This document shows positions 19,427-28,049 of a stretch of 54,215 bases of DNA, one piece after another. This DNA comes from Streptacidiphilus melanogenes. Lineage in GTDB: Bacteria; Actinomycetota; Actinomycetes; Streptomycetales; Streptomycetaceae. The notes under the pieces were generated by a model. It did no database searches. It worked only from the letters and a program-made list of their open reading frames with translations, and was not told the origin of the DNA. A program made the translations under genes and the position numbers. Numbering within the stretch: the stretch's first letter is position 1; each line of letters starts with the position of its first letter. The stretch covers positions 59,337 to 113,551 of the forward strand of contig NZ_BBPP01000028.1 of the NCBI RefSeq assembly GCF_000787835.1. The letters are read 5' to 3'.

Positions 19427-21043
19427 CTACTCGTGGCGCAGCCGGAACCGCTGGAGCTTGCCGGTGGGCGTGCGCGGCAGCGACTCGCGGAACTCCACCT
19501 GCCGGGGGTACTTGTAGGCGCTGATGGTCGACTTCACGAAGTCCTGGAGCGCCTTCGCCGTGCCCTCGTCCGCCGGAACGCCCTCGGCCAGCACCACGAA
19601 GGCCTTGACCACCTGGCCACGGGTCTCGTCCGGGACGCCGATGACCGCGGCCTCGCGGACCTCGGGGTGGCGCAGCAGCGCCTCCTCGACCTCGGGGCCG
19701 GCGATGTTGTAACCGGCGGAGATGATCATGTCGTCGGCGCGGGCCTGGTAGCGGAAGCACCCGTCGGGGTCGCGGACGTAGGTGTCGCCGGTGAGGTTCC
19801 AGCCGTCGTGGACGTAGTCGGCCTGGCGCGGGTCGTCCAGGTAGCGGCAGCCGGTCGGGCCCTGGACGGCGAGCAGGCCGGGCGTGCCGTCGGGGGCGTC
19901 CGCACCGGTGGCCGGGTCGACGACGCGGGCGCGGAAGCCGGGGACGGGGAAGCCGGTGACGCCGGGGCGGGCGTCGGCGTCGGCGGCGGAGACGAAGATG
20001 TGCAGCAGCTCCGTCGAGCCGATCCCGTTGATCAGCGGCAGGCCGGTGCGCGCGTGGAAGGCCTCCCAGGTGGCGGCGGGCAGGTTCTCCCCGGCGGAGA
20101 CGCAGCGGCGCAGCGAGGAGAGGTCGGCCTCTTCGGCCTGGTCCAGCAGCACCCGGTACGCCGTGGGCGCGGTGAACAGCACGCTGACGCGGTGGCGCTC
20201 GATCGCGGCCGGGAGCGAGGCGGGCGAGGGCTGCTCCAGCAGCAGCGCCGAGGCTCCGACGCGCAGCGGGAAGACCACCAGGCCACCGAGCCCGAAGGTG
20301 AAGCCCAGCGGCGGGGTGCCGGTGAAGACGTCGTCGGGGGTGGGCCGCAGCACGTGGGCGGAGAAGGTGTCGGCGATGGCCAGCACGTCGCGGTGGAAGT
20401 GCATACAGCCCTTGGGCCGGCCGGTGGTGCCCGAGGTGAAGGCGATCAGGGCGACGTCGTCGGCGGAGGTGTCGACGGCGGGGAAGGGCGCGTCGGACTT
20501 GCCGGCCGCGAGGGCGAGCAGGTCGGCGTCGCTGCGGCCGCCGTACGGGGTGATGCGGAGCCCGGGTGCCTCGACGGCCTCCAGCTCCTCGAGCGCCCGC
20601 GCGTCGCAGAGGGCGTGGCCGACCTGGGCGATCCCGACCATGGTGGCCAGCTCGGTGCGCCGCTGGGCGGCCAGCACGGTGACGGCCACCGCGCCCGCCT
20701 TCATGACGGCCAGCCAGCAGGCGACCAGCCACGGTGTGGTCGTCCCGCGCAGCAGCACCCGGTTGCCGGGGACGACGCCGAGGTCCTCGACCAGGACCCG
20801 GGCTATCCGGTCGGTCTGGGCGCGCAACTGCTCGTAGGACCAGACGGAGCCGTCCTCCAGCCGCAGGCACGGGCGGTCGCCGTCGAGGCGCGCGATGGTC
20901 GCGTCGAGGAGTTCCGCGCCGCAGTTGAGCCGGTCCGGATAGCGGAGCTCGGGCAGGTCGAAGCGGAGTTCCGGCCACGTCGGCGCGGGCGGCAGATGGT
21001 CGCGCGCGAAGCTGTCGACATGGGCGGAGGGGAGCAGGTGCAT
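19427..21043 (-). CDS. Aryl-CoA ligase (2-aminobenzoate/benzoate-CoA ligase type)
   Basis: 538-aa ANL-family acyl-adenylating enzyme: acid plus ATP plus CoA to aryl-CoA. Seen: P-loop-like LIAFTSGTTGRPKG, NGIGSTELLHIF, LTGDTYVRDPDG, and the catalytic Lys near the end in PRTPTGKLQRF. The N-terminus (LPPAPTWPELRFDLPELRYPDRLN) is typical of 2-aminobenzoate/benzoate-CoA ligases. ATG at 21043 is chosen for its GAGGGGG site; upstream frame is spurious. Operon with paaX; divergent from the acyl-CoA dehydrogenase gene. Confidence 0.87.
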   Translation of the reverse strand: MHLLPSAHVDSFARDHLPPAPTWPELRFDLPELRYPDRLNCGAELLDATIARLDGDRPCLRLEDGSVWSYEQLRAQTDRIARVLVEDLGVVPGNRVLLRGTTTPWLVACWLAVMKAGAVAVTVLAAQRRTELATMVGIAQVGHALCDARALEELEAVEAPGLRITPYGGRSDADLLALAAGKSDAPFPAVDTSADDVALIAFTSGTTGRPKGCMHFHRDVLAIADTFSAHVLRPTPDDVFTGTPPLGFTFGLGGLVVFPLRVGASALLLEQPSPASLPAAIERHRVSVLFTAPTAYRVLLDQAEEADLSSLRRCVSAGENLPAATWEAFHARTGLPLINGIGSTELLHIFVSAADADARPGVTGFPVPGFRARVVDPATGADAPDGTPGLLAVQGPTGCRYLDDPRQADYVHDGWNLTGDTYVRDPDGCFRYQARADDMIISAGYNIAGPEVEEALLRHPEVREAAVIGVPDETRGQVVKAFVVLAEGVPADEGTAKALQDFVKSTISAYKYPRQVEFRESLPRTPTGKLQRFRLRHE

Positions 21044-21104
21044 GGCGGGTGGTACCCCCTCACCTCGACCTGGGCAGGGACCGGTGGATCCGTAGAGCAG
21101 GCTA

Positions 21105-21132
21105 GCGCGTTGGTGACGACAGTCAACCATCC
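21105..21132. promoter_or_regulatory. Possible PaaX/aryl-CoA regulator site
   Basis: In the 157-bp divergent gap, TTGGTGAC-GACA-GTCAACCA forms an imperfect inverted repeat (6 of 8 positions). It is centrally placed for a regulator of both the ligase and the dehydrogenase transcripts. It does not match the E. coli PaaX consensus, so the assignment is speculative. Confidence 0.3.
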
Positions 21133-21200
21133 GCGATATGAATGGGGGGCCGGACATGGAGAAGCCGGGACATGGAGAAGCGGTGAGGAGGGAGCGCGCG

Positions 21201-22385
21201 ATGGCGACGACGGCGTTCGCGCTGGACGAGGAGCAGCAACGGTTCTGCGCCCGGGTCCGCGAGCAGGCGGTGGAGCGGCTGCTGCCGCTGGCGCACCAGG
21301 ACGATCCGGCCCTCGGGGAGCGGGTCAACCGGCCGCTGCTGGAGGAGATGGGCCAGCTCGGGCTGCTCGCGCGGCTCTTCCCGGGGGGCGGCCGCTCGGC
21401 CGCCGCGCTGGACCTGTGCCTGCTGCGCGAGTCGCTGGCCCGGGTCAGCACGGAGGCGGAGACGGCGCTGGCGCTCCAGGGGCTCGGCTTCTACCCCGTG
21501 GTCCAGAGCGGCAGTGAGGCGCAGCTCGCACGCTGGCTGCCGGAGGTGGCCTCGGGGCGGGCCGTGGCGGCCTTCGCGCTCTCCGAGCCCGGCGCGGGCT
21601 CGGACGCGGCGGCGCTGGCGCTGGAGGCGAAGCCGGATCCGGAGGCGGACGGGTCGGCCGGGAGCGGCGGCTGGCGGCTCAGCGGCGAGAAGTGCTGGAT
21701 CTCCAACGCTCCCGAGGCCGACCTGTACACCGTCTTCGCCCGCACCGGGCCGGACGGGGGCGCGCGCGGCGTCACCGCCTTCCTCGTGCCCGCGGACCGG
21801 CCCGGCCTGACCGGTGAGCCGCTCGACATGATCTCCCCGCACCCGATCGGGCGGCTGCGCTTTGACGGCGTCCCGGTCGGCCCGCAGGACGTGCTCGGCG
21901 AGATCGGCGGCGGGTTCCGGGTGGCGATGCGCACTCTGGACCTGTTCCGGCCCAGCGTCGGCGCGTTCGCGGTCGGCATGGCCCAGGCCGCCCTGGACGC
22001 CGCCGTCGCGCACGCGGCCGCCCGTGAGGCGTTCGGCGGGCCGCTGCGCGAGCTCCAGTCCGTCGGCCATCGACTGGCCGAGATGGCCACCCGGACCGAG
22101 GCCGCCCGCCTGCTCGTCTACGCCGCGGCCGCCGCCTACGACGCGAACGGGGGGACGGGCGAGGCAGGCCTGCACGGCCCGACCGGCCGCGCGGCCATGG
22201 CGAAGCTGTTCGCGACGGAGGCGGCCCAGTACGTCGTCGACTCCGCCGTCCAGCTCCACGGCGCGCGGGCGCTCCAGCGAGGGCATCTGCTGGAGCGGCT
22301 CTACCGGGAGGTGCGGGCGCCGCGCATCTACGAGGGCGCCTCCGAGGTGCAGCTGAGCATCATCGCCCGGGAGCTGTACCGGTGA
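21201..22385 (+). CDS. Acyl-CoA dehydrogenase
   Basis: 394-aa FAD flavoenzyme. Seen: ALSEPGAGSDAAAL (FAD/substrate loop), KCWISNAPEADLYTVFART, QSVGHRLAEMATRTEAARLLVYAAA, QLHGARALQRGHLLERLYREVRAPRIYEGASEVQL carrying the catalytic Glu region. ATG at 21201 follows GAGGAGGGAG; an earlier in-frame ATG at 21138 is less likely. It is the first gene of a tightly coupled trio with an SDR and RidA, presumably oxidising a partially reduced ring or ring-opened CoA ester. Confidence 0.9.
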   Translation: MATTAFALDEEQQRFCARVREQAVERLLPLAHQDDPALGERVNRPLLEEMGQLGLLARLFPGGGRSAAALDLCLLRESLARVSTEAETALALQGLGFYPVVQSGSEAQLARWLPEVASGRAVAAFALSEPGAGSDAAALALEAKPDPEADGSAGSGGWRLSGEKCWISNAPEADLYTVFARTGPDGGARGVTAFLVPADRPGLTGEPLDMISPHPIGRLRFDGVPVGPQDVLGEIGGGFRVAMRTLDLFRPSVGAFAVGMAQAALDAAVAHAAAREAFGGPLRELQSVGHRLAEMATRTEAARLLVYAAAAAYDANGGTGEAGLHGPTGRAAMAKLFATEAAQYVVDSAVQLHGARALQRGHLLERLYREVRAPRIYEGASEVQLSIIARELYR

Positions 22386-23146
22386 GCCGCGAGGTGAGCC
22401 GCGTCTGCGTGGTGACCGGCGGCAGCCGGGGGATCGGCAAGGCCGTGGCCGCCGACCTGTCCGCGGCCGGACACCGGGTCGTGCTCGCCGCCCGCGACGC
22501 GGAGGCGCTGGAGCACACGGCGAAAACCCTGCCTGGCGAGACGCTGACCGTCCCCGTCGACCTCACTGCCCCCGGCGCGGCGGAGGAGCTGTTCGGGCGC
22601 GTCGAGGCGGCGTGGGGTCCGGCCGAGGTGCTGGTCGCGGCCGCCGGGGCGGGCGCGTCCGCGAAGCTGACCGAGACGAGCGACGAGCTGTGGGAGGCGC
22701 AGCTGGCGCTGAACCTCACCGCGCCGTTCCGCTGCGTCCGGCGCGCCCTGCCGCCGATGCGGGCGGCCGGATGGGGGCGGATCGTCGTGGTCGCCTCGGT
22801 CGCGGCGAAGACGGGCGCGCCCTACGTCGCCGCGTACACCGCGGCCAAGCACGGCGTGCTCGGCCTGGTCCGTTCGGCCGCCGCCGAGCTGGCGGGCACC
22901 GGGGTGACGGTGAACGCCGTCTGCCCCGGGTACGTGGACACGCCGATGACGGACGCGACGGTGGCCGCGATCGCCGCGCGGACCGGGCGCGGCGAGGAGC
23001 AGGCGCGCGAGGCGCTCGCGCGGATGCAGCCGATCGGGCGGCTGATCCGCCCGCAGGAGGTGGCGGCCGTGGTGCGGCTGCTGCTGGAGAACGAGGCCCT
23101 GAACGGTCAGGGGATCACCGTCGACGGAGGAGGAGTCCAGTCATGA
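22382..23146 (+). CDS. SDR family oxidoreductase
   Basis: 254-aa short-chain dehydrogenase. Seen: nucleotide motif VVTGGSRGIGKAVA, catalytic Ser (VVVASVAAKTG) and YTAAK (Tyr-Lys pair), NAVCPGYVDTPMTD, and the C-terminal NGQGITVDGG. It likely oxidises a hydroxyacyl-CoA or ring alcohol in the 2-aminobenzoyl-CoA route. The GTG start overlaps the dehydrogenase stop by 4 nt; its own stop overlaps the RidA start by 4 nt. Confidence 0.9.
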   Translation: MSREVSRVCVVTGGSRGIGKAVAADLSAAGHRVVLAARDAEALEHTAKTLPGETLTVPVDLTAPGAAEELFGRVEAAWGPAEVLVAAAGAGASAKLTETSDELWEAQLALNLTAPFRCVRRALPPMRAAGWGRIVVVASVAAKTGAPYVAAYTAAKHGVLGLVRSAAAELAGTGVTVNAVCPGYVDTPMTDATVAAIAARTGRGEEQAREALARMQPIGRLIRPQEVAAVVRLLLENEALNGQGITVDGGGVQS

Positions 23147-23541
23147 CGCTGCGTCGGATCAACCCGCCGGGGCTGGCCGAGCCGAAGGGCTTCAGCCACG
23201 CCGTCACCGCGACCGGCGGCACGCTGGTGTTCCTGGCCGGGCAGACCGCGCTCGACGAGAAGGGCGTGATCGTCGGCGCGGACGTCGTCGAGCAGTTCGA
23301 CCGGGCGCTGGGCAACCTGCTGGAGGCCCTGGCGGCGGCGGGCGGCACGCCCGCGCAGCTCGCGCGGCTCACCGTCTACGCCACCGACCCGGAGGACTAC
23401 CGCGCCCACGCCGCCGACATCGGCCGCGTCTGGCGGGCGCGTGCGGGGCGCGACTACCCGGCGATGGCGCTGATCGGGGTGGTCCGGCTCTGGGACGAGC
23501 CGGCACTGGTCGAGCTGGAGGGCATCGCCGTGCTCGACTGA
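23143..23541 (+). CDS. RidA family enamine/imine deaminase
   Basis: 132 aa, normal RidA (YjgF/YER057c/UK114) length. Seen: the FLAGQTALDEKG segment, and R115 and E126 (VVRLWDEPALVELEGIA) in the positions of the catalytic Arg and Glu of RidA. Family enzymes hydrolyse enamines or imines to ketones and ammonia. Ring reduction of 2-aminobenzoyl-CoA creates exactly such an enamine, so release of ammonia here is a logical step. Start overlaps the SDR stop (ATGA) with GGAGGAGGAG upstream. Confidence 0.88.
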   Translation: MTLRRINPPGLAEPKGFSHAVTATGGTLVFLAGQTALDEKGVIVGADVVEQFDRALGNLLEALAAAGGTPAQLARLTVYATDPEDYRAHAADIGRVWRARAGRDYPAMALIGVVRLWDEPALVELEGIAVLD

Positions 23542-23624
23542 GCGGCGCGCGGGTCGCGGCGGTGCGCGGGTCGGAGCGGTGGCACGGTGTGCGCGTTGAC
23601 CGTCGGAAGTGGCAGTCTGTTGAC

Positions 23625-23990
23625 GTGAGTGAGATTGATCCCAAGATCGACGCCCTGGTTCCGGACTGGATGTACCTCCCCGACATCGCCGAGAAGTGGG
23701 GTGTCGAGGTCACCAAGGTCCGCAACATGGTCACCGACGGTCCGCTGCTGGCCGTGCGCCGCGGCGAGAACAAGGTCCTGATGGTCCCCACCGCCTTCGT
23801 CGGCCCGGACGGGCCCGTCAAGGGCGTCGTCGGCACCCTGACCGTCCTCAAGGACTCCGGGTTCAGCAAGGAGGAGGCCCTGGCGTGGCTCTTCACCGAT
23901 GACCCGAGCCTGCCCGGCACCCCCGCGCAGGCGCTGAACGAGAACCGCGGCACGGAGGTCAAGCGCCGCGCCCAGGCGATGGCCCTGTGA
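23625..23990 (+). CDS. Rv2175c-family DNA-binding protein
   Basis: 121 aa. Seen: an N-terminal winged-helix ([27 protein letters not shown]) and a C-terminal helical part ([16 protein letters not shown]). The M. tuberculosis homologue Rv2175c is a DNA-binding substrate of the Ser/Thr kinase PknL, so phosphorylation by a PASTA kinase is conceivable. The GTG start has no close ribosome site and may be leaderless. The thiE start overlaps its stop by 4 nt. Confidence 0.88.
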   Translation: MSEIDPKIDALVPDWMYLPDIAEKWGVEVTKVRNMVTDGPLLAVRRGENKVLMVPTAFVGPDGPVKGVVGTLTVLKDSGFSKEEALAWLFTDDPSLPGTPAQALNENRGTEVKRRAQAMAL

Positions 23991-24634
23991 GCGGCGCGCG
24001 CAGCGCGCTCGCGGAGGCCAGGCTCTACCTCTGCACCGACGCCCGCCGCGAGCAGGGTGACCTCGCCGAGTTCCTCGACGCGGTCCTGGCGGGCGGCGTC
24101 GACATCGTCCAGCTCCGTGACAAGGGCCTGGAGGCGAAGCAGGAACTCGCCGCGCTCGAGGTCTTCGCCGACGCCTGCCGCCGCCACGGCCGCCTGCTGT
24201 CGGTCAACGACCGCGCGGATGTCGCCTACGGTGCCCGCCCCGACGTCCTCCACCTCGGCCAGGACGACCTGCCCGTGCCGGTCGCCCGCGCGATCCTCGG
24301 CGACGAGGTGGTCATCGGCCGCAGCTGCCACGCCGAGGCGGAGGTGGACGTCGCCCTCACCGAGCCGGGCGTCGACTACTTCTGCACCGGCCCGGTCTGG
24401 CCCACCCCGACGAAGCCGGGACGTCACGCCCCAGGGCTGGGGCTGGTGGAGTACGCCGCGAAGCAGGCCACGGACCGGCCGTGGTTCGCGATCGGCGGCA
24501 TCGACGAGTCGAACCTGGACACGGTGCTCGACGCCGGCGCGCGGCGCATCGTCGTGGTCCGCGCCCTGACGCAGGCGAAGGACCCGCACGCGGCGGCGCA
24601 GTCGCTGGCGCGCAGGATCCGCGAACGGAGCTGA
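23987..24634 (+). CDS. thiE: Thiamine-phosphate synthase
   Basis: 215-aa TIM barrel joining HMP-pyrophosphate and thiazole phosphate to thiamine phosphate. Seen: [66 protein letters not shown], and [13 protein letters not shown] at 23987 overlaps the Rv2175c-like stop (GTGA). It lies 9 kb from thiOSG and lacks a riboswitch of its own. Confidence 0.95.
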   Translation: MSGARSALAEARLYLCTDARREQGDLAEFLDAVLAGGVDIVQLRDKGLEAKQELAALEVFADACRRHGRLLSVNDRADVAYGARPDVLHLGQDDLPVPVARAILGDEVVIGRSCHAEAEVDVALTEPGVDYFCTGPVWPTPTKPGRHAPGLGLVEYAAKQATDRPWFAIGGIDESNLDTVLDAGARRIVVVRALTQAKDPHAAAQSLARRIRERS

Positions 24635-24643
24635 GCGGCGCGG

Positions 24644-24679
24644 AGGCCCCCCGGCCGAGGCGGTCGCCCGGGGGGCCTT
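24644..24679 (+). terminator. Terminator after thiE
   Basis: Perfect 11-bp stem AGGCCCCCCGG / CCGGGGGGCCT with a 13-nt loop, 10 bp after the thiE stop, ending in CCTTGG. Confidence 0.75.
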
Positions 24680-24894
24680 GGCCGCCCGGGCGGGTGGCTC
24701 AGCCGCGGGCGTGCGCGACCGGTAACCCCGTCGTTGAGCCGGAGCCTGCCCCCGGGTGATCGCCCTGCGCTGCCGGGTCGGTGGCCGGGGGCCCGGCTGC
24801 CCGGCGAAGCGTCCGGCCGCACGCCCCGGCCCGGTCGTGCGCGTGCCGCCCGCAGGGAACGTCGGCGGCGCCGAGGGCACCCTGGCCGGTGGCC

Positions 24895-26028
24895 TCAGTG
24901 GCGGCGGGTGGTCGCCGCGGCGGCGAGGCGGGTGAGGATCCCGCGTGCCATCGGCTCGCGGATCGGGGCCGCGTCGAGGACGGCGAGGGCCTCCTCCCGC
25001 AGCGCGGCGATGCGCTCCTCGATACGCCGGGGCGCGCCGCTGCGGGTGATCACGTCGCGGAGCCGTTCGACGCCGTCCGCGTCGAGCTCGGGCGAGCCGA
25101 GCAGGTCGCTGAGGAGGCGCGCGTCGGCGGCCCCGCAGGAGGCGAGGGTCTCGGCGACCAGCAGGGTCCGCTTGCCCTCCCGCAGGTCGTCCCCGGCGGG
25201 CTTGCCCGTGACGGCGGGGTCGCCGTAGACGCCGAGCAGGTCGTCGCGGAGCTGGAAGGCCTCCCCGAGCGGCAGGCCGAAGGCCCCGTAGGCCTCGGTC
25301 AGGTCCGCGGAGGCGTCCGCGAGCAGGCCACCGAGCTGGAGCGGGCGCTGCACCGTGTACTTCGCGGACTTGTACTCGATCACCGTCCGGGCCCGGTCGA
25401 CCGCGCCGGCGTCGCCACCGGGCCAGTTCGCCGCGGGCTCCAGCATGTCGAGGTACTGACCCGCCATCACCTCGGTGCGCATCAGGTCCAGCAGCGGCTT
25501 GGCGCGGCGGACCGCGTCACGCGGCAGACCGGATTCGGCGAAGAGCGAGTCGCACCAGACCAGCAGCAGGTCGCCGACCAGGACCGCGCTCGCGCCGCCG
25601 AACTGCTCGGCGTCGCCGCGCCAGCCCGCGCCGCGGTGCAGCGTCTCGAAACGGCGGTGGACGGAGGGCAGGCCGCGTCGGGTGTCGCTGCGGTCCATCA
25701 GGTCGTCGTGGACCAGCGCGCTCGCCTGGAGCAGTTCCAGGGCTGCAGCCGCGGCCACCGCGCCGGGCTCGTCGGCCGCCCCGCCCGCCCCGCGCCAGCC
25801 CCAGTAGCAGAACGCGGCCCGCAGCCGCTTGCCGCCTGTTGGCCGCTCGTCGAGCAGGAAGTCCCGTACGGTGCCGCACAAGGGGGCGAGCTGCGGCGAG
25901 ATCGCCAGCAGGGTCCGCTCCTGGCCGGTCAGAAAGGTGCCGAGGGCGGCGTCGACCCGCTGGCGCAACCACTCCGCGTCGACGGGGTTGCCGACGACGG
26001 GCGCGGGGGCGGACTGAGCGAGCGACAC
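24895..26028 (-). CDS. Polyprenyl synthetase family protein
   Basis: 377-aa trans-prenyltransferase (GGPP-type) condensing isopentenyl diphosphate onto an allylic diphosphate. Seen: GGKRLRAAFCYWG, first Asp-rich motif HDDLMDRSD (D108, D109, D112), QYLDMLE, and second motif LRDDLLGVYGD. GTG at 26028 is used with CGGAG 7 nt upstream; a very long open frame on this strand (to 29499) is an artefact of base composition. A phytoene-dehydrogenase-like gene nearby (28050) hints at isoprenoid metabolism, but no phytoene synthase is present. Chain length not deduced. Confidence 0.92.
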   Translation of the reverse strand: MSLAQSAPAPVVGNPVDAEWLRQRVDAALGTFLTGQERTLLAISPQLAPLCGTVRDFLLDERPTGGKRLRAAFCYWGWRGAGGAADEPGAVAAAAALELLQASALVHDDLMDRSDTRRGLPSVHRRFETLHRGAGWRGDAEQFGGASAVLVGDLLLVWCDSLFAESGLPRDAVRRAKPLLDLMRTEVMAGQYLDMLEPAANWPGGDAGAVDRARTVIEYKSAKYTVQRPLQLGGLLADASADLTEAYGAFGLPLGEAFQLRDDLLGVYGDPAVTGKPAGDDLREGKRTLLVAETLASCGAADARLLSDLLGSPELDADGVERLRDVITRSGAPRRIEERIAALREEALAVLDAAPIREPMARGILTRLAAAATTRRH

Positions 26029-26196
26029 CGGGGACTCCGACTGGTACGGGGACCAACAGCGTAACGCGACGGGTGGGACGCCCGAGGACGGGGCGGCCCG
26101 GCGAGGTCGCGCCGTGACCCGGCCGGTCTCAGCCGCGTGTCCCAAAGGGCGGACAGGTGTTTCAGCGAGCGTCCGGATCGCGGATAACCTTCGGCT

Positions 26197-27114
26197 ATGG
26201 CTCTCGGAACTCCCAGCACCCGCCCGGACCGTGCCGTCTCGATCCGTGACCTCCTGGCGTCCGGGGCCAAGTCGTACTCCTTCGAGTTCATGCCCCCGCG
26301 CACGCCCGAGGCGGAGGCGGGGCTGTGGAAGGCGATCCGGCGGCTGGAGGCGCTCGCGCCGACGTTCGTCTGCGTCACCTACGGCGCGGGCGGCTCGACC
26401 CGCGGCCGCACGATCAACATCACCGGCCGGATCGCCGGCGAGACGACCCTCACGCCCGTCGCGCACCTGACGGCGGTCGACCACACCGTGGCCGAGCTGC
26501 GCAACATCCTCGGCTGCTACGCCGACCAGGGCGTGCGCAACGTGCTGGCGCTGCGCGGCGACCCGCCGGGCGACCCGCTGGGCGAGTGGGTGCAGCACGA
26601 GCACGGCGTGAACTACGCCTCGGAGCTGGTCGAGCTGATCAAGGAGTCCGGGGACTTCTGCGTCGGCGTCGCGGCCTTCCCGGAGCGGCATCCGCGGTCC
26701 ACGGACTGGGACGAGGACATCCGGCACTTCGTGCACAAGATCCGGGCGGGCGCGGACTACGCGATCACCCAGATGTTCTTCGACGTCGACTTCTACCTGC
26801 GCTTCCGCGACCGCGTCGCGGCCGCCGGGTGCGAGGTGCCGATCATCCCGGAGATCATGCCGGTGACCAGCATCCGCTCGCTCGACCGCATTCCGACGCT
26901 GTCCACGGCTTGGTTCCCGCCGGAGCTGCGCGACCGGATGCTCGCCCACCAGGACGACCCGGCGGCGGTGCGGGCGATCGGCATCGAGTACGCGACCGGG
27001 ATGTGCCGCCGCCTGCTCGACGAGGGCACGCCGGGCCTGCACTTCATGACGATGAACTTCTCCACGGTGACGACGGAGATCTACCAGAACCTCGGTCTTA
27101 CCCCGCAGAGCTGA
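26197..27114 (+). CDS. metF: Methylenetetrahydrofolate reductase
   Basis: 305-aa FAD TIM barrel making 5-methyl-THF for methionine synthesis. Seen: [14 protein letters not shown] with the catalytic Glu, [35 protein letters not shown], and [16 protein letters not shown] at 26197 has no ribosome site; TAACCT ends exactly 6 nt upstream, so a leaderless transcript is predicted. Confidence 0.96.
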   Translation: MALGTPSTRPDRAVSIRDLLASGAKSYSFEFMPPRTPEAEAGLWKAIRRLEALAPTFVCVTYGAGGSTRGRTINITGRIAGETTLTPVAHLTAVDHTVAELRNILGCYADQGVRNVLALRGDPPGDPLGEWVQHEHGVNYASELVELIKESGDFCVGVAAFPERHPRSTDWDEDIRHFVHKIRAGADYAITQMFFDVDFYLRFRDRVAAAGCEVPIIPEIMPVTSIRSLDRIPTLSTAWFPPELRDRMLAHQDDPAAVRAIGIEYATGMCRRLLDEGTPGLHFMTMNFSTVTTEIYQNLGLTPQS

Positions 27115-27171
27115 AAGCGGACACTTCCACCCGGTACGGTGTGCTCCACCGTTCGAGAGGTGGTGCCCGAG

Positions 27172-28035
27172 GTGACGCTTCTGTACGCCGCGTTCGCGGT
27201 GGTCGCCCTGTGGCTGCTCGGTGAGTTGCTGTTGCAGCGCCGCGCGCCGCTGCACTGGCGTGCGCTGGCGCTGGTGGGGTTCCTGGTACTGGTCGCCGGA
27301 GTGGTGCAGCGGTCGCTGCCGCTGATCGGCGTGGGCGTGGTCGCCTTCGGCGCGGGCCAGCTGCTGGCCACCCGGGCGGTCAAGCACGCCGACGGCGCGA
27401 CGCACTGGTCGCTGATGGCACCGGAGAGCGTGCCGGTGGTCGGTCGCCTCTTCGGCGGCGAGACGTCCGCCCCCGAGCCCAAGGGGCGCTCGCGCAGGGC
27501 CAGGACGGGACCGGCGACGGAGCCCGAGCCGGTGGAGCCGACGGCGGCCCTGCCCGATGCGCAGTTCGACCCGCAGCTCGACCCGCAGCTCGATCCGCAG
27601 GCCGAGGCGATGGAGGCGACGGCGGTCTTCCAGGCCGACGACTACGCCGCCGAGACCGAGAGCGTCTACTACCTGTCGACGGACGGGCAGCAGCAGGAGG
27701 CGGCGTACTACGGCTACACCGCCGAGCAGCCCTACCAGGAGTCCTTCGCGCAGGAGTCCTATACGCAGGAGCCCTACGCGGACCCGTATGCGCAGCAGTA
27801 CCAGGAGTACCCGCAGTACCAGCAGCAGTACGCCGCCTACGAGTCCTACGAGCAGCAGCCGTACGGCTCGGAGTACGCCCAGTACGGGAGCTACGACGCG
27901 GGCACGGGCGTTCCGGCCCAGCCGCAGCCGCAGCCGCAGCCGCAGCCGCAGCCCCAGCCGGGCTACGAGGGCTACGACTACGGCCAGACGCCGTACTACA
28001 CGCAGGAACCGCAGTACCACGCCCCGCAGGGCTGA
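27172..28035 (+). CDS. Membrane protein with Tyr/Gln-rich low-complexity tail
   Basis: 287 aa. Two membrane helices (about residues 1-19 and 31-65), a basic linker (GRSRRARTG), then from about residue 130 a long disordered tail: acidic DPQLDPQLDPQ, many Tyr-Gln pairs (QQYQEYPQYQQQYAAYESYE), a perfect run of seven Pro-Gln pairs, and YEGYDYGQTPYYTQ. The composition resembles prion-like domains. GTG at 27172 is favoured over GTG 27163 by spacing from GAGAGG. Function unknown; it follows metF closely on the same strand. Confidence 0.75.
   Translation: MTLLYAAFAVVALWLLGELLLQRRAPLHWRALALVGFLVLVAGVVQRSLPLIGVGVVAFGAGQLLATRAVKHADGATHWSLMAPESVPVVGRLFGGETSAPEPKGRSRRARTGPATEPEPVEPTAALPDAQFDPQLDPQLDPQAEAMEATAVFQADDYAAETESVYYLSTDGQQQEAAYYGYTAEQPYQESFAQESYTQEPYADPYAQQYQEYPQYQQQYAAYESYEQQPYGSEYAQYGSYDAGTGVPAQPQPQPQPQPQPQPGYEGYDYGQTPYYTQEPQYHAPQG
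27918..27961 (+). repeat. CCGCAG hexanucleotide run inside the Tyr/Gln-rich gene
   Basis: Consecutive CCGCAG units encode alternating Pro-Gln. Such runs can change length by slippage, altering tail length in steps of two residues. Confidence 0.8.
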
Positions 28036-28049
28036 CCGCCGGACAGGGC

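Noticed and set aside
27918..27961. Short regular repeat as a CRISPR array
   Set aside because: The units are 6 bp, contiguous and in frame, encoding Pro-Gln; no spacers.
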